Positions 1 through 12,597 of a stretch of DNA of 64,000 bases are shown here, piece after piece. Origin of the DNA: Lepturacanthus savala. Lineage: Eukaryota > Chordata > Actinopteri > Scombriformes > Trichiuridae. How positions within the stretch are numbered: position 1 is the first letter of the stretch; each line of letters begins with the position of its first letter. The notes beneath the pieces are model-generated. The model worked only from the letters and a program-made list of their open reading frames with translations. It was not told the origin of the DNA and did no database searches. The DNA is taken from assembly GCA_030544235.1 (NCBI GenBank), contig CM060470.1:30148098-30212097 (forward strand), read 5' to 3'. The position numbers and the translations under genes are program-made.

Positions 1-911
1 AGGTTTCCATAAGAAAAATGTGGTTCGGCTTTATCTTCATTATCGAATCTTTTCTATCATCTGTCTACAAAGCAACAGAGACAATAACAAAGGTCACACT
101 GATATGCAGATCCCCCATATTGGGATGTCTAAAGCTTTTAAGAATGAAACTGTGGTTTCACCACGTTGGTGTATACAATATGTGAAAAATGCTTCAGACA
201 TTTTGAAATGCTACCCAGGACATGTTACCGCCCCCCGCCTTCCCCTTCCCCTGAAGCCTGTCAGGGAAAAGAGGTCAGGATGACATGAGTGCATCTGCTT
301 TGCTTGTCTAACTTGGTGCACTTAAAGAGAGAAAACATACATTGTCTCGGAAAGCCACTAATCTGATCGATGAGCCATCTGTTTGATCCATCCATTCCAC
401 AGTAGTGGTTTTGCTTTTAGAAACCATTCGGGTGAATGCTATAGATATTCACTACAATGGAATGCAAATGTAAAACCTTGAATGCATGCAAGTCGGCGCA
501 TGAACAAAGACATGGCTCTCAATGGAGAAACCTTATTGGTGTTATGCATAATAACATAATAAATCCACAGTGGTATTTTCACAGCTGGACTAGACATGCT
601 GGCTGGTTAGTGTAACTCTGTTCTGGCTGGCTGAAACAACACTGGCACAGGCAAAGACCTAACGTGGTTAAACTATTAGCAACCTCAGAAATACTCTGTT
701 CACAAAGGGCCTCTGTGAAAGCTTTATTCTTGGCATTATACGTCTGAGGGGACTCAAAAAAAAACTTCAAAGCCATGCTCAAGCAGCCTTGTGCAAAGTA
801 CCATGGGGACAGGCGTCTGCACCAAATCAGTCTCATTGAGTAAATGGGTTGAAATCAGATGTGGTATTTCTTTTGAGATATTATGTGCATCCTTGTTATT
901 CATTATGTACA
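1..911. other. Non-coding stretch, nothing recognised
   Basis: Only short unconnected reading frames occur and no splice-linked coding pattern was seen. It would lie in intron 1 of the putative minus-strand gpm6b if that call is right. Confidence 0.5.
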
Positions 912-1471
912 TTAAAGGGGCCCTATTTGCCATTTTCACAGTTTAATATTTAAAATTTCTGGGGCTATTTATAGTAATTAACATGGTTTTATGGTTCAAA
1001 AGCATCTAGTTAGACCTGTAGCAGCAATGCAGTCTGCCTTCTCACACACTCACTCTGAAAAACTCACTGAAAAAAATGTTTGCCTCCCTCCTCTCTCTAT
1101 AAAATACCCACTCTGTTGTGACTGGTCTAGCACTGTCGGAAATGTCACAATCCCCAGAGAGCTGGAGTTGGACAGAGAAACAGAAGTCGAGCACAAGCAC
1201 TCTGGAAGAAGGAGACAGTTACATGGATCCAGGGTACTATTAGCGTTCACTCCTGTTGTGACATCACAACAAGAGCTATTTCTAATTTTCTAGTTATTTC
1301 TAAATGGCTTGTGTTCAGTCACACTACAAAGGAGGCCAGGCCACAACAGAACAAGTGAGTAGTGTCATTGTGCAGTTTTTGTGTTAGCAGGTACAACAGA
1401 GACCTAATGTTTCTAAAAACAAAATAAAAAAGTTTTTTTTTTTTTTTTTTCCATTATTAGGGCCCCTTTAA
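912..1471. mobile_element. MITE with GGGGCCC-type terminal inverted repeats
   Basis: The left end TTAAAGGGGCCCTATT (912-927) is matched by the right end ATTAGGGCCCCTTTAA (1456-1471), an inverted repeat with one mismatch. The 560-bp interior has no transposase, so this is a non-autonomous DNA element. A poly-T run of about 20 lies just inside the right end. TTAAAGG-type termini recur in fish MITEs; the superfamily cannot be fixed from this copy. Confidence 0.7.
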
Positions 1472-1493
1472 AGTCCACTTGAGAAGAAATATG

Positions 1494-1823
1494 TACAGTG
1501 CATCGGGAAATTATTCACAGGGCTTCCCTTTTTCCACATTTTGTTATGTTACAACCTTATTCCAAAATGGATTCAATTAATTTTTTCCCTCAAAATTCTA
1601 CACACAACACCCCATAATGACAACATGGAAAAAACATGGTTTCTTAGTTTTTTGTTTTTTTTTAATTTGCAAAAATCTCAAAAAAATGTTTTCACATTGT
1701 CATTATAGGGAGTTGTGTGTAGAATTTTGAGGAAAAAAAGGAATTGAATCCATTTTGGAATCAAACTGTAACATAACAAAATGTGAAAAAGGTGAAGCAT
1801 GAAAACTTTCTGGATGCACTGTA
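1494..1823. mobile_element. Palindromic Tc1-like foldback MITE
   Basis: Two arms of roughly 130 bp form an imperfect inverted repeat: TACAGTGCATCGGGAAA at 1494 and its counterpart ending GGATGCACTGTA at 1823. The arms share the TTTTGTTATGTTACA block and CAAAATTCTACACACAAC. The element is bounded by TA on both sides, the target duplication expected for Tc1/mariner. The terminus resembles a widespread fish Tc1 terminal repeat (from memory). No coding capacity remains. Confidence 0.85.
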
Positions 1824-1993
1824 CTTTTAATCAATTTAGATCTCATCCATGTCATATTGTTCACCTATTTTACTAGATTTGCTTCTGTATTTCTATATCA
1901 ATCACATGTTGTTCCTGTTCGAAAAAATAACTAACTTTAACTTTTCTATATTGCCCAGAGGAATTTCAACCAATAGTATCATACATCCACCCA

Positions 1994-3501
1994 TTAAAGG
2001 TGGGGTGGGTGATTCTTTTTTGCAACATTTTTTAAAATATTGCCTGAAAACCTTTTCACATTCCCACTGCACACACTAAAATAGAATTGTTTGCAAATAG
2101 AATTGTTTGCAAAAAACTCGAAACATTTTGGTCCGGTCTAGAGGGTGTAATCAGAGGAAAACTCTGACCAATCAATGTACTGATCATCTTTACATTTATT
2201 GGCTGTCTAATACGTCCATCAAATACCTATGCACACACCCCCACCCCTCCCTTCCCAACGGCTCCCCGCTCCACCCCCCCCTCCCCACTCGACCCCTCCC
2301 CCCATTTTGCGCGTTCATGTGTCGCCGTCGTTAGCTCGCACAGATATATCGTTGCAACAAGGGCAGAGAAGAAGACGTCGACTGGCAGCAAAACCAAGGG
2401 GAAAACTGTTCTTGAAAAAGCAACAGCCATGCGGAAGCTAACAGAAGAACGAAACAGGACAAGAGTGCGGCACGGCTCGGTACGGCTTTCCAGCGCTGGT
2501 GCCAGCTAAAAAGTGAGAAGGGGCTCCAGACGGATGCCAAAGTCGCCGAATTTTTACTGGATATGTAAAATGTTGTCTTCTAATTACATAATATTTTTGA
2601 CATACTGGTCGGTTACGGGTATTGTAGGCCTATTCAACCAGTCAGTGAGAAAATGAAAGATGATGACAAACTTATTGTCAATCGAGTGACATAAGCATAA
2701 TTCCAGCATGTTTCGCTAAGCTACCTACTCTGTCAACTACAAGGCTAAGCTAAGTCTGAGCTTGAGCTCTCGTCATGAAAACTCTAAATACAAAAATAAC
2801 ACGTGAACAATACTGTGATTACCGCAATTTGATTATCGCAAATTTATGGTGACTACAACAGAAAGGTGCCTTTATCCCAGAGATACCCCATACCCCCGTG
2901 TGAGTCGTTCCGTTTGTTGCCCGTGAAATAAAGCGCCCGCAAGTAAATAAGTCAGTAACATAAATCATTCAAATTCAGGTATGTGGTAGGCTACTACGGG
3001 CAAATGCATACTACTTATAAAATAATCCATGTCTGTGACTGTAACCTATGATGGCTGGCTAGGGACACGATACAGCAGGCTACGTACATCGTATCATTAC
3101 TGCAATAACAAAGTAATTGACACACGTATCCAATCAACTAGTGGAAATCTAACAGATACTCTAGTTTGAATTTTATGTCAATATTCTTGAAATTACAATA
3201 ATGAAAGACTGTTTACGTTCATTAAGATCTTCACAAATCTTGTGAAGACGAAATTGCTTGAAGTTAGCAAAGCGGTCACTGTCTGTCATGCTATTGGTGT
3301 GAATGCTCGTGAACTCCTGTGACCCCTCGAGAGTGTGCGCGTTCATGTATCCATGAATCGTGAAGGCATGGTTTCGAGGGGTGAGCTGAAGAGGAGGAGG
3401 CCGAGCCTTTGGGAGGAGGGGAGGGAGTGTATATTTTCAAAATCTCACTTGTGTTGAATAGCTGTAACCGTTTTTTCCAAGATCTCCCACTCCACCTTTA
3501 A
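1994..3501. mobile_element. 1.5-kb non-autonomous DNA transposon with TTAAAGGTGG ends
   Basis: The left end is TTAAAGGTGGGGTGGGTGAT (1994 on) and the right end is ATCTCCCACTCCACCTTTAA (ends 3501). They form an imperfect inverted repeat of about 20 bp. The interior includes a C-rich block (2240-2310), CpG-rich segments and a coding-like remnant at 2429-2568. The TTAAAGG ends are shared in style with other MITEs in the window. The superfamily is not established. Confidence 0.65.
2429..2568 (+). pseudogene. Frameshifted coding remnant inside the 1.5-kb transposon
   Basis: One frame from 2429 reads MRKLTEERNRTRVRHG. After a frame change, 2485-2568 reads AFQRWCQLKSEKGLQTDAKV and then AEFLLDM followed by a stop. 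The pattern (basic helix, then RW-x-L-K-x-E-K-G-x-x-T-D-A-x-V-A-x-F-L-L-D) looks like a helical domain seen in fish transposon-associated proteins, from memory only. The frameshift and lack of flanking exons suggest a decayed piece. Function unknown. Confidence 0.4.
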
Positions 3502-3531
3502 GGGTGAGGGTTAGGGTTAGAGTTAGGGTAA
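3502..3531 (+). repeat. Short interstitial TTAGGG-like repeat
   Basis: About four degenerate TTAGGG-type hexamers (GGGTGA, GGGTTA, GGGTTA, GAGTTA, GGGTAA phasing) start exactly where the 1994-3501 transposon ends. It is too short to be functional telomere. Confidence 0.6.
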
Positions 3532-3714
3532 GCGAGTTGTCCTACACAATAGAAAGGCTAATGTTAGCCTTGTAGGGGGTCAATCAATGCTGCACAAGCA
3601 TAGAATACATTTCCTTTGCAATGGTACAATCAAATCTATCCAGACATTTGGTCAGTGTTTATAAAGGAAAGATGCCATAATATGGAAATAAGAGACTTTT
3701 CTGTTTTTTTCTGT

Positions 3715-4075
3715 TTTGGGGGAGCAGGTGGTTGCACAGTTTGGTTCAATTTTACAATTTGGGAAATATGCTTATTTACTTTCTTGCCAAGAATTAGATG
3801 AGAAGATTGATGCAGTGCTTGTATTTTTTAGTTTAAGATAATGCTGCAGACACCAGCTGATTTGCTTAGGTTAGCATAAAGACTGGAAATGGAAAGGGGG
3901 CTGTAACAAAATCCACCTAACAGCACATTTAAAGCACGCCACTTAATACATCATATCTTGTTCATTTGATCCAAATGGAAACATAAAAAATTGTGATTTT
4001 ATATGCGGGTTATGAGTTGGAGACTTTATTGTGAAATTATTTAGCTTAAAACCAATTCCCTTACTGGGCATTTAG
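3715..4075 (+). repeat. Dispersed teleost repeat
   Basis: Contains the run of motifs GGGAAATATGCTTATTTACT, TTCTTGCCAAGAATTAGATG, GCATAAAGACTGGAAA and AACAAAATCCACCTAACAGC. This order matches an abundant percomorph interspersed repeat known from memory. It is diverged from that remembered consensus. No coding capacity or clear ends were seen. Confidence 0.55.
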
Positions 4076-4569
4076 CCTATTTTTAAGAGGACCCGTCTAC
4101 TTTAAAGAGGATTCTGCATTTAAATTACTGAATTTCATCCAGGAGGGTCTGATGTGTATTTATAAAAATGTGCGAGTTATAAAATAGATAGCCCACGATG
4201 CAGCCATGCAGACTGTTTTCCTCCTGAGTGCATTGTGTGGGATTTCATAGCTTACAGGATACAGCACTGCAGACTTTAGCCGAAGCCATCCTCCTCCACA
4301 GGGGATAACAGTAGGAGCTGGTGACTACTCTAAACAACAAGCTTGTACTAAATGGATCCTGCTGGCTCACTCTGACATAAATGAAAATCACGTTGGGCAC
4401 TTCTCCCTCTGATGAATTTCACATGCTCCCTGGCTAATACTCCTGGTCGACCTCCAACCACTTCAACACTCTCTGATTTCCTGTGGAACATGGACGATGT
4501 GGAGGAGATGGACAGTAACAGTATGTTGGTTAAGAGAAAACATAATGATCAACAAGCATGGGTGATTTT

Positions 4570-4895
4570 TATAGTTTTTTCCCCCGTTGATTTAAGATCT
4601 TATTTGCCTTCCATATCAATACAAATAAATATGGAAAATTGATATAAATACCATTATTACTTTTAATAACATTATTATAACTTTTGATAACAAGGCAAGT
4701 TGCAAAGGAGTATTAGAGAGAGAGAGAGAGAGAGAGAAGAAGAAGAAGAAGAAGATAGGGCCAGATTATTATAGTACCATATTTTTTTTCATGTCGCCTC
4801 CAGAAATTATTCTCTGTTTATTATTATTGTTTATTATTTACCGTTTATTGTCCCCCCCATCACTGAAATGGGACTTTCGCCCCTACTTACAGACA
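4570..4895 (+). repeat. Repeat family X, copy 1 (partial)
   Basis: Shares blocks with the copies at 18195-18690 (minus) and 25306-25795 (plus): TATTACTTTTAATA, CCAGATTATTATAGTA and CCTCCAGAAATTATTCTCT. This copy lacks the GAAGCCAGCAAGTCATTTAT end that the other two have. An (AG)n(AAG)n tract has grown at 4714-4756. No open reading frame. Confidence 0.7.
4714..4756. repeat. (AG)n(AAG)n microsatellite
   Basis: Compound AG dinucleotide then AAG trinucleotide tract inside repeat X copy 1. Confidence 0.95.
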
Positions 4896-5538
4896 GAGGC
4901 TAGATTCACAACGTTGGGATCACAAGGAGACAAAAAAGTAGAGAGAAGAGTGTGCGTCCGCATGTGTGACATTGCGTGAAAGAGAAAGAAAAAACAACAG
5001 AGACAGAGAGAGTGTCCAAGAATCCCCGATACAAAGAGCCACTGTGTGCTGCGCTGGACTGTCCATCATGATGGACTCTCGGGGGCCATTCAATGAACCG
5101 AGGCCTCGCTTCTTCCGGGCCCACATGGCTGCTGGAGGCCCAGGACAAGCCCACTGCTGAGTTCCATCCTGTGTGCCGCCATCCAGCACTGTGCATGGCT
5201 CGCATCGGCCACAAAAAAGGAGGCAGCCACTTCACACTCCAGGAGGATCCTGTTTGTCAGAGCATCTCAAATCATCTAATGTGTGAATGAGATGACTCAT
5301 TAAGACTGACATGAGGGAGGCAGGCGGTTGTGGATGAGGGAGAAAATAAGGGCGCATTTTCAGCCCCACGTCCCATCACCATAGTTTTCTTGCACCCAGA
5401 TCTCGTCGCATACTAACACCCCCACAACTGGCCCCTGCTTCATCAGCACCCTCTGTCCCTCAATAACAGCCACAACACGACTTGTCGTCGCCATGAAGCA
5501 GAAACCTTCCAACAGCTGGGAGTATAGTTTATCCTCAC

Positions 5539-5541
<3 letters not shown>
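4896..5541. other. Non-coding stretch with a GC-richer core
   Basis: 5040-5240 is richer in GC than its surroundings and open in several frames on both strands (for example 4906-5235 minus). No family was recognised and no consistent splice sites were seen. It could be a conserved non-coding element, but conservation cannot be judged here. Confidence 0.35.
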
Positions 5542-5608
<67 letters not shown>

Positions 5609-5620
5609 TTGTGTGTGTGT
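5542..5620. repeat. (TG)n microsatellite
   Basis: About 30 TG units, then an interrupted TATGTGTT segment and a shorter TG run. Confidence 0.95.
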
Positions 5621-5814
5621 ACATATACATATACAAGTGCCACATAATCATATGTACAAAGAAAGTATGTTAACTACTGCATAGTGTTGCCATATGGCAA
5701 CAATTACTTTCTCTTAATTTGTTCTAAAAAGCTGTGATAAAAAATGTTTTTACAGTTAAGTGTGAAAAGGGGGCTTTTATTTAATTTTTTCTTTAACTTT
5801 AACCAGGCATCAGT

Positions 5815-6818
<1,004 letters not shown>

Positions 6819-6952
6819 AGGCCATCTTTAACCTATTATTATATTATCCAGTTTTCTCATCCCAGCTACTTCTATGGGAGAGGAAACGGGGCAGAAAAAG
6901 CTGTTCCACTAGGAGTAAGTACTAAGTAATAATTCATGTAATAGAGGGTTAA

Positions 6953-9900
6953 GTATTTTATAAACAGACCCCACACACACAAACAAACACTCGGATGCAC
7001 ATTGTTTGTGATGAATACTTCTCAACTCTTCCATCACGTCCCTGAGCCCTTCAATCTCCCACAAAAAAAAAGAAAAAAAAAAAAGAAAAAAGCCATCCAC
7101 TTCTAATCTAACAGCAGGCCTCATCACTAACAGATGTGCCTGTTTACAGCTAACCGCTAAGTGTTGTTGTTTGTTGCTCCATCAGGGCGAGCTGCCAGAA
7201 TACTATTACGAGAAAGACTTTATTTTCCACACTCGTCACTTTTGAGAGGAACAATACTTAAGATTGCCATAATGACTATGATGGCCATTCTCAGGAGAGA
7301 AGAGAGAGATCTGAGTAGTCTGCAAATCCATCAAAAACCGGTCCCGCCTTATATTTATCTAACAGGGGAAACTGTCAGCTAATAGCTGTTGATTGCAGCT
7401 CACACATGGCTGCAAGTGAAAGGAGCAACACTGATGAAGTTATGTGTATGGGGATATAATAAATATTGACAGTAAAATGATGTCTCATAATTCTTTTATG
7501 TGCATATGACGACGAGAAAGAACAAGGTTAAACATAAAGCAATGACATGACAAGACATGAGACAGCTCCTCTAACAAAAGATATAGATCAACTGTCTTGG
7601 TGGTCTTGAGGTTAAAGGTGCAACATGTGTGACTACATCAACCTTTATTGCATGTTATTCCCCATCTCTCAGACAAGGGATAAATAAAGGAAGATAAAGG
7701 AATAAAGTATCTCCAAAATACAAAAAAATAAATAAAAAATGAATTGAAAAAGAACAAGGGACATATAAGTAAGAGAGAGCCCTAGTTAGCTGGGGGTATA
7801 ATGGAGTAGTATTTGGATAATTGGAACAACACTGGTCATAGTAATAGTAATTAATATAATGTAATAGGTCTTCTCACTACCAATTCAATGAGGACCAGCA
7901 AAATCAGTCCAGTATGTATGGGAAATACTGTTCAGTTTTATTACCCCTAGTTTTACAGTGGCATGTCATGATATGATGGTGTGTATTGTTCAATTATAGT
8001 TTTGACAACCAGTTCTGGTAGAACTTTCCATTAGAGTTGAGAAATGGACACTTGCAAATACAGAAAACAAAATTTCAAAGTAACACAGATCAGTTTTCGG
8101 GGAGGGGGAATATATAAATTCTATCTCTCAGATTGAATTGACAACAATTTTGATAATTGGTTGTTGGTGGAACATTCATTGGTTCCCGAAACTCAGATAT
8201 GAGGATGTGAAGCTCTTTTAAATTAATTATACCAGTTTGACCAAAACAAAACTAATTTAATCAACCTTGCAAAACTGTGATTTGAATGTTTCACTTTTCC
8301 TGAAATATTATTACAATTATTCCAAAAAATAAATGCAACCATACATGTGGCTGTTACTGATAATCTAATAGGAATTAGTCCGAAGAATTTACCATCAACG
8401 TTTTCAATGGTGCAATAAATAATGAAGGATTTTGTTGGAGCAACTTTCAGGAGTTTAAATATTACTAATGTACTAAAATGATCAGTACAACAAAAGAGAG
8501 GTTTCAAAGTAACCTACAAGCAGGTGTTGAGTGAGTTAATATGACATTCTCTTCCTATTTTGCACAGTATCGTCCTCACAGCTGTCTGTTTGTAGAGCTG
8601 TCTGGTTCATTTGTCTTTGTCCTTGCAAGGCCCTCATCCACCTCATTAATCATCCCCCACTCACCCCAAAAGAACAACTCAAATGCACCCTGGGGATTGA
8701 CTGATCTGGTGTTGATTCTGCAACAGGCTCATTGCGCTCAAATTGACACCAGCATGATGATGACCAGTGGCTACAAAACGTCCGTGATGCAGGAGGTGTT
8801 GTCAGCTGAAAACACCCCACAGACATTACCTAATTAGATCATAAAACATGCACACACAATGATCTCAACAACCGTTTCTGCAGAGACAAGATGCACAATC
8901 CACAACTGGAATATCAACACATATGTGAATGCAACCGCTGAAATCGCAAGACTGTGACATTTAAACAATTCAAGAGTAAATTCTAACCCAACTTATTGTG
9001 TGAAGTGAAACCAAGCAGGTTGGAGGTAGGTTAAAACCCCAGTAAACACAGTAGTGAAAAGAACTGAACTGGCTCTTTGTGAGTGCTCATTGGTACATCT
9101 TTTGTCCTGCCCCTGGTCTTGGTTTTCTTCTGATGGAGTTTCCATGGTTGGTTTTCTCCCAGCTGACAAAAATGCTTCCTTTCAGCAAATTCTCTCTTCC
9201 TATCTCCCCATTTACTCCCCCTCTCCACAATTCCCTCTTCTCTCTCTTCTCCACTTGCTCTTTTTTTGAACTAAGGTGCCCCTCCACTGTATATCACAGC
9301 TCCCTTTTCCAAGATGCTGAGGTCCTGTCAGAAGGGATTTGACCGAGCTTACCACATAACCCGGTTATAAATCACTTGAAATCTGTTTTTTTTCAGGCAA
9401 ATCATTCATCTGTTCTGATTGTGCTGCCTGTTCTTATGGGATTCAAGTCAAATTAATGACAATAAAATATCGCCACCTATCCTCTTAACATACTTGGGTG
9501 ACCCTGTCGCACAATGAATGACAATCAGGCCAACCTGCCAGGAGAGAACAGGGTTGTTACATCACAGAGGGGGTTGGGACAACTACTTTAGTAGACTGAA
9601 TTGGTGAAAAGCATATCAATAAACATTCTCTAGTTCCCATCTGACGCCACAGTCCAAGAGAGACAGAAGGGGGTTGTATGTCCTTGCTGTGGTAGTCCTT
9701 CACCCTCTGATTCACACCATATGCCCCTTCCTCCTGCAGCATACATTAGCGACCTCTTGACTTCTCCCTTACCTCCATCTGGTGACTTCTAACTCACATA
9801 AAAAAAGGACACAGGAAAGAGAGGAGGTTCTACATTTCCAGGGACACAGCACAGGATGCCCTCTGGGCTGATATTAAGCAACAGGAGGAAATGGTATTTG

Positions 9901-12477
9901 AGAAACAGGAGAGGGGAAACAGAACCAAATTTTAAGAGAGGGGTGTTGCCGGGAGTATGACAAGAGTGAAAAAACAACTTGTTAAATATAACAGATACAG
10001 GAAGGGGGACCAATGGCGAGAGATGACCAGAGAAAGGGGGAGACAGGGAAGGAGATCTTGGCTGTGTTTGTTTGGCAACAGCAGGCAAAAGGAACCCCGG
10101 GGGCATGCTAATGAGGGAAAAAGGCCTTTCAGCATAGGAGGGGGCAGCCCTGCTGAAGTGGGGTCTTCTCACGGATACAAGACCTCAGAGAGGAGGAGGG
10201 GGGGTCAGCAGGGGCAGGGAGCCTCAGGGGTCAGGGAAGTGAACTTAGCGGGGATCCCACAACAAGCAAATGCTGCTGAAATCTTCAGAGCCTTTTCATC
10301 ATAAGCGCGGTAAAACACCAGGAGATCTGACATCATCCTTGTGAAAGTTGGAGACTCCAACACATGTGTGGAAGTGGCAGGCTGAACTCCTTCTATATGT
10401 GAAAACAAGGCTGATTTAATAGATAGAATAGATAGATGTAGTCACGGGTATCCGAGTTTAATTGCACCACAAGCTCAAGTGGACTTGGATATAGAACCAC
10501 AGAAGCCATTCCAAGTTATTGCATAAAACCCAACCAAATAATGATCCATCTGCACACTTTTGAAAAGTGTATGCACAACAACATTTCCAAGTTTATTGTA
10601 AGTATCTAAGCAAATTTAAAACAGGACTGGTCGAGTTGTATTTTGGGAATGTATTCAATATACTAGTGTAAAAGAAACACATGCTTTTGATTGGACGTAA
10701 TAACAAATTTACCCAGTGATTTAAATAACTCTTTTGTTTCTGGGTTGAAGATCAAGATAGCAGAAAATAGGAACCATGCATTTAATGTAAAAATGACTTA
10801 AAAATGTAAAAATGAATTTGTATGCAGCTAAAACAGAGGAGAATTAAAATCTGTTACTTCTGAGTAAAAAATGAAAATCGATGAAGTCTCCAGTCAAGAG
10901 AAATGTCATGGAGCCAAAAAGCTTGGACAGACCAGTACTTTTAAACAGATGGATGAAATAGAAAAAAGTACATCTGCTTGTATAGTTGGTATTTACTCCT
11001 TAATGTATTATATTGTCGCAATGTTCATTAACTCCCCTTAAAGATGAACCACGATGGAAATCTGATTCTGACACTAGGGACATTTACTTTTAAAGCTCAC
11101 ATAGGATCAGATACACATATATTCATGGTTTTGACATTAAAATGATCCCACATTACCCTGCACAGGATATGCATTTATAGATAATCAATACGTGGATGGA
11201 TGTGTTGCAACTCCAACAAACGTCCATAGGATCGACTAATGTGGTTCTGGATTGATCCGCCAATGGTGCCATCAGTCAGCAGACGAAACATCATGTCTGC
11301 TTTGCAACAAGCTCTCTAGAGTTCACTGAAATACACATATAGGTGTTAACAGAGAAGCCCATTTCACATCACAAGTCATCGTTTGATTCGCTGTATAATA
11401 TAATAAACGTTGATTAGTGGCAATTTAATTACAAAACCCTGATGTCAAATGGGTAAATAAATAGCTCCTTTCATGAGTACAATGTGCTTAAACGCATAAA
11501 GAGAAAGCATAAAGAGTTGTTTAGACTCAGCTTTCCCAGAAATACTGTGACAGGCTGAGCGGCTGTGGGAATAATCATGAGAACGATGGCGGTGAAGCCT
11601 GAGTGCCGCCTGCCTTCTCAGCCACTCCCCCTCCACTTGAGGACATAATCTGAATGATGATGAAGCTCCTACGAATGGAGGAGGCTTCATTGTGGGTCAA
11701 CCTTTCACGCTGTGAGACCGGGGGCCTGAATACTCCTCGGTGCTCAGTCACCCGTAAAGACCTGCACCCCGCTTGGCTCAGACTTGTGGAAGAAGTTCTC
11801 AGGGAGTCAGGACTGTAGCCAGGCCCAAGCACTTGTATACACACACAAAGACCAAAATCTGCCAAAAAAGAAAAAAAATGAAAAGAAAGAAAGAATCCCA
11901 AAAACAGAAAGATTTTCCAACAAGCTTGTATGAGTGCATTCACCTTCCTGTTACCCCATAGGACACAATTTCTGAAAAATGATGTATGTTGGTCAATGGT
12001 GAAAAACTCATAGAAACTTATATTTTGATCCTAGTTATGAAGTTCTTAGTAGTTTTGGGTGAAACTTCCTCTTTCTAATCGCATATGTTCACAGTTTAAT
12101 ACTTTTTAATTGGCGGAAGTTATATGCATGAGTCATGGCATAAGTCATGGGGTCCCATGTGGTAATGGGAGAGCAGAGGCACTTAGGCACTCTTTGGCGT
12201 ATGACAATAATGGTGACTGAGATTCTTCCAAACAGTCAGTGAATATCATGTGCCGTGACTGACCTAGTTTGAAATGTATGCCCTCTTCATAGGTCAATCC
12301 GCTCTGTAGCCTACATGTCGGCCTTCATGCTTTTACCATGCCGAATCCAACTCATTGATTGGTTACTTGAAAGCACCACGCAGCAAACTCATTATACAGA
12401 TCCATTCATTTGTTTGCTGACCCAATTTGCCTCTGCAACAGAAGAATGACATTACATGTTTTGCTGAACATTTCAAT
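6953..12477. other. Non-coding stretch, no recognised gene
   Basis: Contains A-rich runs (7064-7090, 7715-7750), a (T)n run (9384) and many short open frames, the longest at 9789-10172 minus (127 residues, low complexity). No domain, splice pattern or clear transposon ends were recognised. Confidence 0.5.
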
Positions 12478-12597
12478 AATAATCCACGATAGGCTGGCGA
12501 CCTGTCTGGGGTGTATCCCTGCCTCTCACCCAAAGTACACTGGCATTGGCTCCAGCAGACCCCTGTCGCCCTAAAGATGAATAGGTGGGTATAGAAC
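12478..12597 (+). repeat. Dispersed fish repeat, 3'-tail type
   Basis: Contains GGCTGGCGACCTGTCTGGGG, TGTATCCCTGCCTCTCACCC, GGCTCCAGCAGACCCC and GATGAATAGGTGGGTATAGA. This order matches an abundant fish LINE/SINE-type tail, from memory. The same family in reverse complement occurs at 18785-19140. Confidence 0.65.

Noticed and set aside
4906..5235. Multiple open frames on both strands
   Set aside because: Reflects local GC richness; no family recognised and both strands are equally open.
9789..10172. 127-codon minus-strand frame
   Set aside because: Low-complexity Ser/Pro/Leu-rich, opposite purine-rich sequence; no recognised similarity.
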